Origin: Micrococcus sp023147585
GTDB taxonomy: Bacteria; Actinomycetota; Actinomycetes; Actinomycetales; Micrococcaceae
Length of the DNA: 64,000 bases
Assembly (NCBI RefSeq): GCF_044872765.1
Contig: NZ_CP085253.1
Coordinates: forward strand, 1,798,001-1,862,000
Direction: 5' to 3'
Shown here one piece after another: positions 50,222 through 58,929 of the stretch. Position 1 is the first letter of the stretch, and each line of letters opens with the position of its first letter. The notes beneath the pieces are model-generated. The model did not search any database, had not been told where the DNA came from, and saw only the letters and a list, made by a program, of their open reading frames with translations. Made by a program: the position numbers and the translations under genes.

Positions 50222-52573
50222 TCAGCCCTGGTTCGTGGACTCCTTGGCGGCGCGGCGCGCGTCGAAGCGGTCCGCGTCCATGACCGTGGCCCACGCGGCC
50301 ACGAAGTCGCGCACGAACTTCTCCTTGGCGTCGTCGGCGGCGTACACCTCGGACAGGGTGCGCAGCTCGGAGTTGGAGCCGAACACGAGGTCGTCACGGG
50401 TGCCGAAGAGCTCCTTGCCCTCGGCGGTCACACCGCGGTACCGGCCCTCGGCCACCTTCTCCCACTGCGTGTCGATGTCCGTGATCGCGGTGAGGAAGTC
50501 CTGGGACAGGACGCCCACGTTCTCCGTCCACACGCCGTCCTTCGAGCCCGCGGGCACGGCGCCCAGCACGCGCAGGCCGGCCACGAGCACCGTCATCTCC
50601 GGGGCGGAGAGGCCGATCAGGTTGGCGCGGTCCACGAGCGCGAACTCGGACGGGAACTGCTTGGACGGGCGCGGATCCCAGTTGCGGAAGCCGTCCACCT
50701 TGGGCTCCATGTGGCGGAAGGACTCCACGTCCGTCTGCTCCTGGGTCGCGTCGCCGCGGCCCGGGGTGAAGGGCACGGAGACGGGCACGCCGCCATCGGC
50801 GGCCGCCTTCTCCACGGCCCAGTTGCCCGCGATCACGAGGGTGTCGGCGAAGGAGACGCCGGTCTGCTCGGCGATCTGCTCCAGCTTCGCGATGACCGGG
50901 CCGATCACGGCCGGCTCGTTGACCTCCCACGAGCGCTGCGGCTCGAGGCGGATGCGGCCGCCGTTCGCGCCGCCGCGCTTGTCCGAGGAGCGGAAGGAGG
51001 AGGCCGCGGCCCACGCGGTCTTCACGAGCTCCGTCACGGACAGGCCGGAGCCGGCCACGGCGTCCTTGACGGCCTGGACCTCGGCGTCGCCGGGGACCGT
51101 CGCCGGGGCGGTGACCGGGTCCATCCACACGAGCTCCTCGGCGGGCACCTCGGGGCCGTAGTGGCGGGCGATCGGGCCCATGTCACGGTGGGTCAGCTTG
51201 AACCACGCGCGGGCGTAGGCGTCCTGGAACGCGCCGAAGTCGTCCTTGAAGCGCTGGGAGATCTCGCCGAACACGGGATCGAAGCGCAGGGCCAGGTCCG
51301 AGGTCAGCATGCGGGGCTCGCGGCGGCCCCGGAAGTCGGACTCGGGCACCATGTCGGAGCCGCCGCCGTTGACGGGGCGCCACTGCTTGGCGCCGGCCGG
51401 GGACTCCATGAGCTCCCACTCGTACGCGTAGAGGATGTGGAAGAACTCGTTGTCCCAGCGGGTGGGGTGGTAGGTCCAGGTGACCTCGAGGCCGGACGTG
51501 ATGGTGTCGCGGCCCTTGCCCTCGCCGTAGGCGTTCTTCCAGCCCAGGCCCATCTGCTCGATGTCCGCGGCCTCGGGCTCGGCGCCGATGTTGCCCTCCA
51601 CGGGGCCGGCGCCGTGGGTCTTGCCGAAGGTGTGGCCGCCGCCGATCAGCGCGACGGTCTCCTCGGCGCTCATGCCCATGCGGGAGAACGTCTCGTGGAT
51701 GTCCTTGGCGGACTTCAGCGGGTCCGGCTCGCCCTCGGGGCCCTCTGGGTTCACGTAGATCAGGCCCATCTCGACGGCCGCGAGCGGGTTGTCCAGCTCG
51801 CGGTCGCCCTTGTAGCGCTCGGCGCCGCCGTTGGTCCACTCGGTCTCGGGGCCCCAGTAGACGTCGTCCGCGGGCTCGTAGGCGTCGATGCGGCCGCCGG
51901 AGAAGCCGAAGGTGGGCATGCCCATGATCTCGTGGGCCACGGTGCCGGCCAGGACGATCAGGTCGGCCCAGGAGAGGGACTGGCCGTACTTCTTCTTGAC
52001 CGGCCACAGCAGGCGGCGGGCCTTGTCCAGGGAGGCGTTGTCCGGCCAGGAGTTCAGGGGCGCGAAGCGCTGCTGGCCCTCGCCGGCGCCGCCGCGGCCG
52101 TCGGTCACGCGGTAGGTGCCCGCGGAGTGCCAGGCCATGCGGATCATGAACGGGCCGTAGTTGCCGAAGTCGGCCGGCCACCAGTCCTTGGAGGTGGTGA
52201 GCACCTCGGCGATGGTCGCCTTCACCTCGGCGAGGTCGAGCTTCTCGAACGCGGCCGGGTAGTCGAAGCCGCCGTCCTCGGGGCGCTGGACCGGCTGGTC
52301 CTTCGCGAGGATCTTCAGGTTCAGGCGGTTCGGCCACCACTGCTGGTTGGCGTCGCCGGAGGTCGGGTGCGCCAGCGGGGCGCCGTGCGCGACGGGGCAC
52401 TTGCCCTCGGCGGCGTCCGACTGCGGGTTCCTGGCCGCGGCGTCGGTGGCCGTGTCCGGGCCGTCGGCGTCGTGGCGGGGCGCGGTGGGCTGGCCGACGG
52501 CGACCGTGTCGTTCATCTCGCCGACGGTGGTGCTCTCCTCGCCGTGCGGGAGGTTCTTCTCTTCAGCGCTCAT
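50222..52573 (-). CDS. katG: catalase-peroxidase
   Basis: 783 aa (usual 720-750). Bifunctional haem enzyme removing H2O2. Distal Arg145, Trp148 and His149 lie in RMAWHSAGTYR; Tyr273 (LIYVNPEGP) and Met299 (SRMGM) complete the Trp-Tyr-Met adduct; proximal His314 is in GGGHTFGKTHG. Both the haem half and the degenerate C-terminal half are present. The N-terminus has ~40 extra residues. GGAAAGGATC precedes ATG. Second gene of a furA-katG operon, as in mycobacteria. Confidence 0.97.
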   Translation of the reverse strand: MSAEEKNLPHGEESTTVGEMNDTVAVGQPTAPRHDADGPDTATDAAARNPQSDAAEGKCPVAHGAPLAHPTSGDANQQWWPNRLNLKILAKDQPVQRPEDGGFDYPAAFEKLDLAEVKATIAEVLTTSKDWWPADFGNYGPFMIRMAWHSAGTYRVTDGRGGAGEGQQRFAPLNSWPDNASLDKARRLLWPVKKKYGQSLSWADLIVLAGTVAHEIMGMPTFGFSGGRIDAYEPADDVYWGPETEWTNGGAERYKGDRELDNPLAAVEMGLIYVNPEGPEGEPDPLKSAKDIHETFSRMGMSAEETVALIGGGHTFGKTHGAGPVEGNIGAEPEAADIEQMGLGWKNAYGEGKGRDTITSGLEVTWTYHPTRWDNEFFHILYAYEWELMESPAGAKQWRPVNGGGSDMVPESDFRGRREPRMLTSDLALRFDPVFGEISQRFKDDFGAFQDAYARAWFKLTHRDMGPIARHYGPEVPAEELVWMDPVTAPATVPGDAEVQAVKDAVAGSGLSVTELVKTAWAAASSFRSSDKRGGANGGRIRLEPQRSWEVNEPAVIGPVIAKLEQIAEQTGVSFADTLVIAGNWAVEKAAADGGVPVSVPFTPGRGDATQEQTDVESFRHMEPKVDGFRNWDPRPSKQFPSEFALVDRANLIGLSAPEMTVLVAGLRVLGAVPAGSKDGVWTENVGVLSQDFLTAITDIDTQWEKVAEGRYRGVTAEGKELFGTRDDLVFGSNSELRTLSEVYAADDAKEKFVRDFVAAWATVMDADRFDARRAAKESTNQG

Positions 52574-52624
52574 GGCGTGATCCTTTCGGGGACGGAAGGT
52601 GGGGTCGCGGGGTGGATGGGGGGC

Positions 52625-53101
52625 TCAGGGGGCCGCGGCGGACGACGACGGCGGGGCCGCCTCGTCCTGTCCGTCGCGGCACGCGGGGCACAGGCCCCAG
52701 TAGTAGACCTCGGCCTCGTCGATGAGGAACCCGTGGTCCGACTGCGCCTGCAGGCACGGGGCGGACCCGGTGTGGCACGGCACGTCGACCACGGCGCCGC
52801 ACCCGCGGCACACGAGGTGGTGGTGGTTGTCATGGCGGCGGATCTCGTAGCGCGCGGCGGAGCCGGCGGGCTGGATCGAGCGGACGAGCCCGGCCTCGGT
52901 GAGCGCGTGGAGGCAGTCGTAGACCGCCTGGTGCGAGACGGAGGGCAGGGCCTCCCGCGCCGCGGTCAGGACGGCGGCCGCGTCCGCGTGCGGGTGGGCG
53001 CGCAGGGCGCTCAGCACCGCGAGCCGTGGGCGCGTCACACGCAGCCCGGCGTCGCGCAGGAGCGCGTGCTCGGGGAGCGGGGCTGTCGACGACGGGCGCA
53101 T
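52625..53101 (-). CDS. furA: Fur-family regulator FurA
   Basis: 158 aa. Winged helix with recognition region PSVSHQAVYDCLHALTEAGL, zinc/metal site HHHLVCRGCGAVVDV and a second CPAC near the C-terminus. Directly upstream of katG (51-nt gap), so a peroxide-responsive repressor of furA-katG like mycobacterial FurA. I choose ATG 53101: a -10 (TGACAT, 53109-53114) ends exactly 7 nt before it and overlaps the ATG at 53110, which could then not be on the mRNA. Confidence 0.92.
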   Translation of the reverse strand: MRPSSTAPLPEHALLRDAGLRVTRPRLAVLSALRAHPHADAAAVLTAAREALPSVSHQAVYDCLHALTEAGLVRSIQPAGSAARYEIRRHDNHHHLVCRGCGAVVDVPCHTGSAPCLQAQSDHGFLIDEAEVYYWGLCPACRDGQDEAAPPSSSAAAP

Positions 53102-53108
53102 GGGCCCC

Positions 53109-53141
53109 ATGTCACCGCCTTTTCTGGAACTTGTCAAGAAA
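53109..53141 (-). promoter_or_regulatory. furA promoter and operator-like dyad
   Basis: Minus strand: TTGACA (53137-53132), 17 bp, TGACAT (53114-53109). The -35 sits in an AT-rich imperfect dyad TTCT-N11-AGAA (within 53122-53140), a candidate FurA operator. Confidence 0.6.
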
Positions 53142-53269
53142 GCCGCCCCTGCCGCGTCCGTCTCCGCGTGTGACGCCCCGGCCCCGGGCCGTTCCCCCGC
53201 TCCGGGGCCGCTCGCTAGGGTGAACGCCCAGTGCGGCACCGCGGCCGTACGCGGAAGAAAGGCCCCGTC

Positions 53270-54433
53270 ATGAGCGCACCCGAGCCCGTCCGGCTCCCCC
53301 TGGTCTCCGGGGAGCGGCCGTCGACACGGGGAGAGCGGGGGCCGCTCCCCACGGGCGCCCGCGTGCTTCCCCGCGACGACGCCGCCTTCCTCTCCACTGC
53401 GGCGGCCTGCGGGGGCGACGTCGCCCCGATGGTGGCGCTGCTGAGGGAGGGCGCGGCCGACGGCGATGCCCCTCTCGACCTCCCGCTGACCGGCGAGGGC
53501 GCCACCCGCGAGCAGTGGGAGCTGCTCGCCTCCGTGGCCGCGCAGGACCTCTCCGCCGCCCGGGTGCTCGAGCCCCACCTGGACGCGCTCTCGATCCTGT
53601 CCCAGGCCGGCGTCCCCGCCCCGGAGGGCCTGCTCGGCGTCTACGCGTCCGAGTCGGGCGGGCAGACCCCGACGGTGCGCCGCACCGACGACGGCTGGCG
53701 CCTCGACGGCGAGAAGCCCTGGTGCTCTCTCGCAGACGAGTGCTCCCACGCGGTCGTCACCGCGAAGGACGGCGACGGCGTGCGCCACGCCCTCCTCGTG
53801 GACCTCGGCGATCCCGGTGTGACGACGGCCGACGCCGCGTGGCCCGCCCTCGGCCTGGCCCCCATCACCACCGTGGGCCTGCGCTTCGCGGACGTCCCCG
53901 GCGAGCCCGTCGGCGAGGACGAGTGGTACCTGACCCGCCCGGGCTTCGCGTGGGGCGGCATCGGGGTGGCCGCGGTGTGGTTCGGCGGGGCCGTCGGCAT
54001 CGCGCGCACCCTGCGGGACTCCCTGCGGCGGCGGGCGGCGGGCGCGGGCCCCAGCCCGGACCAGGTCGGCGAGGCCGCGCTCGGCCGGGTCGACCGCCTC
54101 CTGCACGCGATGGGCACCCTCCTCGCGCGCGCGGCCGCCGACGTGGACGCGGGGCGCCTCGACCACGGGGACGGCATGCTCGAGGCCGACCGCATCCGCG
54201 GCACCGTGACGCAGCTGTGCACGGAGGTGCTCGACGTCGTCGGGCAGGCCACCGGTCCCGGCCCGCTCACGGGGAACGCGCGGCACGCGCGGGCCGTGGC
54301 GGACCTGCAGGTCTACCTGCGCCAGCACCACGGCCACCGCGACGACGCACGCCTCGGCCGGGCCCTGCTGGAGCGCGGGGACGCTCGGGACGCGGCGCCG
54401 GCCCCCACCACCGACGGTGCGTGGCCCTGGTGA
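53270..54433 (+). CDS. acyl-CoA dehydrogenase-like flavoprotein
   Basis: 387 aa. The middle and C-terminal domains resemble acyl-CoA dehydrogenases: YASESGGQTPTVRRTDDGWRL (beta domain substrate/FAD region), GEKPWCSLAD, and a helical C-terminal domain with RIRGTVTQLCTEVLDVVGQATG. The N-terminal domain is weakly conserved and I cannot place the catalytic Glu, so activity is uncertain. GAAAGG precedes ATG. Its stop overlaps the next gene (GTGA): the two products are probably made together. Gene neighbourhoods of this kind (dehydrogenase, PIG-L deacetylase, NodS-like methyltransferase, glycosyltransferase) occur in other bacteria, without a known product. Confidence 0.78.
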   Translation: MSAPEPVRLPLVSGERPSTRGERGPLPTGARVLPRDDAAFLSTAAACGGDVAPMVALLREGAADGDAPLDLPLTGEGATREQWELLASVAAQDLSAARVLEPHLDALSILSQAGVPAPEGLLGVYASESGGQTPTVRRTDDGWRLDGEKPWCSLADECSHAVVTAKDGDGVRHALLVDLGDPGVTTADAAWPALGLAPITTVGLRFADVPGEPVGEDEWYLTRPGFAWGGIGVAAVWFGGAVGIARTLRDSLRRRAAGAGPSPDQVGEAALGRVDRLLHAMGTLLARAAADVDAGRLDHGDGMLEADRIRGTVTQLCTEVLDVVGQATGPGPLTGNARHARAVADLQVYLRQHHGHRDDARLGRALLERGDARDAAPAPTTDGAWPW

Positions 54434-56586
54434 GCTTCTCCCACCTGGACGCCGGCACCTCCGAGGACGCCTGGGCCGCGGGGGGCATCGCCGAGCTGCC
54501 CGCCCTGACCCCGCCGGACTGGACCCCGCGCACCCTGCTGCTGGTCGCCGTCGCGCATCCCGACGACGAGACGCTCGGCGCCACCGGCCTGATCCGCGCG
54601 GCGCTGTGGGGCGGGGCCGGCGTGCGCGTGCTCGTGGCCACCGCGGGCGAGGCCTCCCACCCGGACTCGCCGACCCACACGCCGGAGGACCTCGTCCGGA
54701 TCCGCCGCGGGGAGATGGACCACGCGATGGACGCGCTCGCGGCCGGCACCGGCCCGGACGGCGGGGACCGCCGCGAGGCGCTGACCTGGACCTCGCTCGG
54801 CCTGCCCGACTCCGGCGTCGCGGACCACGCGGACGCGGTGCGGGAGGCGGTCGTCGCGGCGATCGAGGAGCACCTCCGTGCGCACCCGGACGGCGCCGTC
54901 GTCCTCGCCTCCCATGACCCCGGGGACGGGCACGCGGACCACGAGGCTGTGGGCGCCGTCGTCGCGGACCTGGCCGGCGAGCGCGACCTTCCGCTGTGCG
55001 CGTTCCCCATCTGGTTCTGGCACTGGGGCGACCCCGCGGACCTGCCCGCGCGCCGCTACCGGCGGCTGCCCCTCACCGATGAGGACCGGGCGGCCCGCCG
55101 CGCCTCCCTCGCCGCGCACGCCTCCCAGGTGGCGCCGCTGTCCGAGGCGCCCGGCGACGAGGCCATCCTCGGCCCGAACGTCCTGGCCCACCACGAGCGG
55201 CCCTTCGAGGTGCACCGCTACTCCGGCCCCGAGGACGCCGACGCCGGCCGCGCCGCGGCCGTGTTCGACCGGCTGTACCGGGAGCACGCGGACCCGTGGC
55301 GGTACCTCAGCTCCCCCTACGAGGCCCGCAAGCGCGCGCTCACCCTCGCGATGCTGACCCGCCCGCGGTACGGCACCGTGGTGGAGGCGGGCGCGTCGAT
55401 CGGCGTGCTCACCGCGCAGGTGGCCGAGCGGGCGGAGCGCGTGGTGGGGCTCGAGGCCTCTCCGGTGGCGGTGGAGCGGGCGGCCGAGCGGCTCGCGAGC
55501 CTGCCCGATGCCGAGGTGCGCCGCGCGGTGCTGCCGGGGGAGTGGCCCGCGGACGCGGCCGGGGCCGACCTCGTGATCGCCTCGGAGATCGGCTACTTCC
55601 TGCAGCCCGAGGAGCTGGACGCCATGCTCGACCGCGTGGCCGAGGACCTCGCCCCCGGCGGGGAGCTGCTGCTCTGCCACTGGCGCCACCCGATCCAGGG
55701 CTGGCCCCTCGACGGGGACACGGTGCACGCCCGCGTGGCCGCCGACCCGCGTTGGCGCCTGCATGCCGAGCACACCGAAGACGACTTCCGGATCAGCCTC
55801 CACGTGCGCGCGGCCGCGGCCACCCATGCCGTGGTCGTGGTGCCGGCTCGGAACGAGGAGGCCCTGCTGCCCGGCTGTCTCGCGGCGCTGAGCACGGCCA
55901 TGGACCGCTGGGAGCAGCACCACGCGCAGGGCTCCGCGGCCGTCGTCGTGGCGGCGGACGGGTGCGAGGACGCCACCGTGTCGGTCGCCGAGCGCGCCCG
56001 CCACGCGGACCCGCGTCTCCACGTGGTCGAGCTCGGCGACGGCGAGGGCGGCGTCGGCCGGGCCCGCAGGGCCGCGGCGGGGCACGCGCGCGGCCTCTTC
56101 CCGGACGTGCCCGCGGAGCGCCTCTGGCTCGCCTCCACGGACGCGGACTCGCGCGTCCCCGCCGACTGGCTCCTCGCCCAGACGACGACGGCGGGCGAGC
56201 GGGAGGCCCTCGTGCTCGGGACCGTGGACGTCGAGCTGGAGGCAGGCGGCGCGGGCTCCGGTGAGGGCTCCGGAGCGGCGGAGGGCGCCGCCGGCACCGC
56301 CCGCCACGCCGCGCTCGAGGCCTGGCGGGCCGCCTACCGCCACGGCGAGGGGCACCCCCACGTGCACGGCGCCAACCTGGGCCTGCCGTGGTCCCTCTAC
56401 GAGGCCGCGGGCGGCTTCCCGGCCGTCCCCGAGCACGAGGACGTGGAGCTCACCGGGGCGGTGCGGGCACTCGGTGAGGAGCGGGTGATCGCCACGGACC
56501 GCGCGCGCGTCTGCACCTCGGCCCGCCTGGTGGGCCGCACCCCCGGAGGGTTCTCCGGGTTCCTGCGGGAGGCGGGCGGGGAGTGA
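54430..56586 (+). CDS. trifunctional PIG-L deacetylase / SAM methyltransferase / GT2 glycosyltransferase
   Basis: 718 aa. Domain 1 (~35-255): PIG-L/LmbE deacetylase with zinc motif HPDDE (43-47) and GDGHADHE (His/Asp/His, ~166-171). Domain 2 (~275-465): NodS-like class I methyltransferase beginning HADPWRYLSSPYEARKR, with SAM motif VEAGASIG (318-325) and GLEASPVAVERA. Domain 3 (~466-718): family-2 glycosyltransferase with VVVVPARNEEALLPGCLAAL (468-487), STDADSRVPADW (metal Asp) and PEHEDVELTGAVRALG. No membrane helices. All three catalytic signatures look intact. The GTG at 54430 overlaps the upstream stop by 4 nt; GTG 54421 would add three residues. Product unknown: probably an N-deacetylated, N-methylated sugar conjugate. 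Confidence 0.88.
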   Translation: MSFSHLDAGTSEDAWAAGGIAELPALTPPDWTPRTLLLVAVAHPDDETLGATGLIRAALWGGAGVRVLVATAGEASHPDSPTHTPEDLVRIRRGEMDHAMDALAAGTGPDGGDRREALTWTSLGLPDSGVADHADAVREAVVAAIEEHLRAHPDGAVVLASHDPGDGHADHEAVGAVVADLAGERDLPLCAFPIWFWHWGDPADLPARRYRRLPLTDEDRAARRASLAAHASQVAPLSEAPGDEAILGPNVLAHHERPFEVHRYSGPEDADAGRAAAVFDRLYREHADPWRYLSSPYEARKRALTLAMLTRPRYGTVVEAGASIGVLTAQVAERAERVVGLEASPVAVERAAERLASLPDAEVRRAVLPGEWPADAAGADLVIASEIGYFLQPEELDAMLDRVAEDLAPGGELLLCHWRHPIQGWPLDGDTVHARVAADPRWRLHAEHTEDDFRISLHVRAAAATHAVVVVPARNEEALLPGCLAALSTAMDRWEQHHAQGSAAVVVAADGCEDATVSVAERARHADPRLHVVELGDGEGGVGRARRAAAGHARGLFPDVPAERLWLASTDADSRVPADWLLAQTTTAGEREALVLGTVDVELEAGGAGSGEGSGAAEGAAGTARHAALEAWRAAYRHGEGHPHVHGANLGLPWSLYEAAGGFPAVPEHEDVELTGAVRALGEERVIATDRARVCTSARLVGRTPGGFSGFLREAGGE

Positions 56587-56638
56587 GCGGGCCCAGGGCG
56601 CATCGGCCTGGAGCGCCTGTCCGGCGCGCCTGCCCTTC

Positions 56639-56697
56639 AGCTGGGCGCAGTACTGCCAGGCAACCCCCGAGGTTGCCTGGCAGTACTGCGCCCAGCT
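56639..56697. repeat. intergenic palindrome d
   Basis: 27-bp perfect arms (56639-56665, 56671-56697) with a 5-nt loop. The arms include GCAGTACTGCC. It follows the trifunctional gene by 52 nt, before a same-strand gene. It is the longest uninterrupted hairpin with a short loop in the window. Confidence 0.9.
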
Positions 56698-56799
56698 CGC
56701 GCGGAGGCGGGTCCGGTGGGGCAGGTTCGGCAGCGCGGTGACCGGCGGGCGGGTCCGGTGGCCAGTGACCGGGCCTGGGTCGCGTGAGGCCCTGCCGAC

Positions 56800-56805
56800 T
56801 AGACT
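56800..56805 (+). promoter_or_regulatory. -10-like hexamer TAGACT
   Basis: TAGACT ends 6 nt before the ATG at 56812. Confidence 0.6.
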
Positions 56806-56811
56806 GGTGAC

Positions 56812-57378
56812 ATGACCGAGCCGAACGCCCAGCCCGACCCGCACCGCGCTCCCGCGTCCCAGCCGAGCTGGTACGGGAGCGGTTCCGCCGACGGCGCGAA
56901 CGGGTCGAGCGCCGCCGGCTGGCCGGACGCCTCCGGCACGCGTGGGCCGGAGACCACCGCGCCCGGACCGTACGGCCGGGGCGGCGACGGCGCATCCCCG
57001 GGTGCCCACGGGACCGCCCCGGGGTCCTACGGCGCGTACGGCGGCGGCATGCCCGCCTACACGTACGGCGGCCAGCCCCTCGCACCGGGGCAGACCGCGG
57101 GCACAGCGCTGTCCGTGTCCTCCATGATCCTCGGCATCGTGTCCCTGGTCGGCGGCGTCATGCTGTTCTTCCCGCCCATCGTGGGCGTGGTGATGGGCCA
57201 CATGGGCCTCAAGCGGGAGCCCAACGGCCGCGGCATGGCCATCGCGGGGCTGGTGATGAACTACATCTCCCTCGCGCTGCTGGCGCTGCTCGTCGTGGGG
57301 TTCATCCTCCTGATCGTGGTGATGGGCATGTCCATGGACGCCGTGTACAACGACGCCGTCCAGGGCCTGGACGGCTGA
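56812..57378 (+). CDS. DUF4190 domain membrane protein
   Basis: 188 aa. The first ~90 residues are a Gly/Pro/Ser/Tyr-rich disordered region. Then two membrane helices (~97-125, SVSSMILGIVSLVGGVMLFFPPIVGVVMG, given here as positions; and ~145-172) enclose HMGLKREPNGRGMAIAGLV, typical of DUF4190 proteins. No known function. Leaderless-type start. It converges on the amidase with a 24-nt gap holding GCGGGGCCCCGC. Confidence 0.82.
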   Translation: MTEPNAQPDPHRAPASQPSWYGSGSADGANGSSAAGWPDASGTRGPETTAPGPYGRGGDGASPGAHGTAPGSYGAYGGGMPAYTYGGQPLAPGQTAGTALSVSSMILGIVSLVGGVMLFFPPIVGVVMGHMGLKREPNGRGMAIAGLVMNYISLALLALLVVGFILLIVVMGMSMDAVYNDAVQGLDG

Positions 57379-57402
57379 TCACCGGAGACCGCGGGGCCCC
57401 GC

Positions 57403-58875
57403 TCACCCCGCCAGCAGCAGCTCCAGGTGCGCCGCCAGCTGCAGCAGGGCCCCCTCGGTGCCTGCCCGGCCGATGAGCTGCACGGACCAGCTCAGGCCGT
57501 CGTCGTCGGTGAGCACGGGCACAGACACCGCGGGCAGGCCCATCACGTTGACCATGGACGTGTAGGGGGTGAAGGCGCACTGCGCCGCGTAGTTCTCCTC
57601 CGGCGCCATGGCGAGGAAGTGCCCCACGAGGGGCGGCGGCGTGGCCAGCACGGGCGTCATCACGACGTCCACGTCCGAGAACTGCGCGCGCATCCCGTGC
57701 GCCCACTCCTCCAGGCGCGCGACGGCGGCTCTGATCTCCTCGGCGCCCGTCGCCCGCGCGGAGCGCAGGAACGAGGCCGCGACGGCGCCCAGGTGCACCT
57801 CGGCGCCGTCGGGCAGGGGCGCCTCGAGCAGGCCCGAGGTCCACGCCGTGCGGAAGTCCCGGTGGTAGTCCTCGCCGTAGTAGGGGCTGAACTCCTCCAC
57901 GCGGTGGCCGCCGCCGCCCAGGGCGGCCGCGGCACGGGTGAGGGCGGCGATCGCGGGGCGGGCCAGCGTGATCTCCACGTCCGGGCTGAAGGGCGAGGCC
58001 ATGGTCACCCCGATCCGCCGGGGGTCCCCGAGCTCGCCCGCGCTCGCCAGCTCCACGGTGCTGCGCACGTCCGTCAGGGCGCGGCCGGCGAAGCCCTCCG
58101 TGCCGGCGAGGACATCGAAGAGCAGGGCCGCGTCCGCCGCGGTGTGGGCGAGGGGGCCGGCCACGGTGAGGTTGCGGACGGTGTCCTCCGACCGGTCCGT
58201 GGGCAGCGTGCCACGGCCCGGCTTGAGGCCCACGAGCCCGCAGGCCGCGGCGGGGATGCGCACCGAGCCGCCGCCGTCGGAGCCGGGGGCGAACGGCAGG
58301 ATCCCGGCGGCCACCGCCGCGGCCGAGCCGCCCGAGGAGCCGCCGGGCGTGCGCGCCGGGTCCAGGGGGTTGCGGGCGGGGGCGTCCACGAGGTTTTCCG
58401 AGTACGAGTCGAGGCCGAACTCGGGGACCGTGGTCGTGCCGAGGGTCACGGTCCCCGCGAAGCCGAGGCGGGCCACGAGCGGGTCGTCCTCGGCGGCGGG
58501 CGGGGCGTCGGCCAGCAGGGCGGAGCCCTGCCGCGTGGGCAGCCCGGCCACGTCGACCAGGTCCTTGAACGCCACCGGCAGGCCGTGGAGGGAGGCGGGG
58601 ACGACGTCGTCGCCCGCTGCGCGCCGGGCGTCCGCGCCGGAGCCGGCGGCGTGCGAGCCGCGGCGCGCGGACTCGGCGTCGAGCGCGTCCGCCCGGGCGA
58701 GAGCGCGCTCCTCGTCCAGGACCACGAACGCGCCGAGGTCGGCGTTCGCGTGGGCGGCGTCGAGCGCGGCCCGGGTGACCTCGCGCGCGGACAGCTCGCG
58801 TGCGGCCAGCGCGTCCCGCAGCTCCACGGCGGAGCGGTCGAGGAGTCGGGCGGTGCGGGCGGCGGAGTTCTCCAT
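57403..58875 (-). CDS. amidase signature family protein
   Basis: 490 aa. Ser-cisSer-Lys hydrolase: Lys104 (PVAFKDLVDVAG), cis-Ser180 (GGSSGGSAAAVAAG) and nucleophile Ser204 (GSDGGGSVRIPA), with the 24-residue serine spacing of the family. No gatB or gatC beside it, and C-terminal features favour a stand-alone amidase over GatA. Substrate unknown. ATG 58875 fits TACCCT plus 7 nt. Divergent from the rhodanese gene. Confidence 0.92.
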   Translation of the reverse strand: MENSAARTARLLDRSAVELRDALAARELSAREVTRAALDAAHANADLGAFVVLDEERALARADALDAESARRGSHAAGSGADARRAAGDDVVPASLHGLPVAFKDLVDVAGLPTRQGSALLADAPPAAEDDPLVARLGFAGTVTLGTTTVPEFGLDSYSENLVDAPARNPLDPARTPGGSSGGSAAAVAAGILPFAPGSDGGGSVRIPAAACGLVGLKPGRGTLPTDRSEDTVRNLTVAGPLAHTAADAALLFDVLAGTEGFAGRALTDVRSTVELASAGELGDPRRIGVTMASPFSPDVEITLARPAIAALTRAAAALGGGGHRVEEFSPYYGEDYHRDFRTAWTSGLLEAPLPDGAEVHLGAVAASFLRSARATGAEEIRAAVARLEEWAHGMRAQFSDVDVVMTPVLATPPPLVGHFLAMAPEENYAAQCAFTPYTSMVNVMGLPAVSVPVLTDDDGLSWSVQLIGRAGTEGALLQLAAHLELLLAG

Positions 58876-58882
58876 GGGGACG

Positions 58883-58888
58883 AGGGTA
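58883..58888 (-). promoter_or_regulatory. -10-like hexamer TACCCT of amidase gene
   Basis: Minus-strand TACCCT, 7 nt before ATG 58875. Confidence 0.55.
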
Positions 58889-58917
58889 GCCAGCCTTGTG
58901 GTGTCCGGGCGCCGCCG

Positions 58918-58923
58918 TAGGGT
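58918..58923 (+). promoter_or_regulatory. -10-like hexamer TAGGGT of rhodanese gene
   Basis: TAGGGT ends 6 nt before ATG 58930; divergent from the amidase hexamer across 29 bp. Confidence 0.55.
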
Positions 58924-58929
58924 GGAGCC

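Noticed and set aside
53102..53110. furA start at ATG 53110
   Set aside because: It overlaps the predicted -10, so it would be absent from the mRNA; ATG 53101 has the leaderless spacing.
54430..56586. Nod-factor biosynthesis genes
   Set aside because: The domains resemble NodB/NodS/NodC roles only by analogy; the deacetylase is PIG-L type, not NodB, and no nod context exists.
56639..56697. Terminal inverted repeats of an insertion sequence
   Set aside because: The arms are 5 nt apart with nothing between them, and no transposase is in the window.
57403..58875. GatA subunit of the tRNA amidotransferase
   Set aside because: No gatB or gatC beside it; only the general amidase signature is seen.
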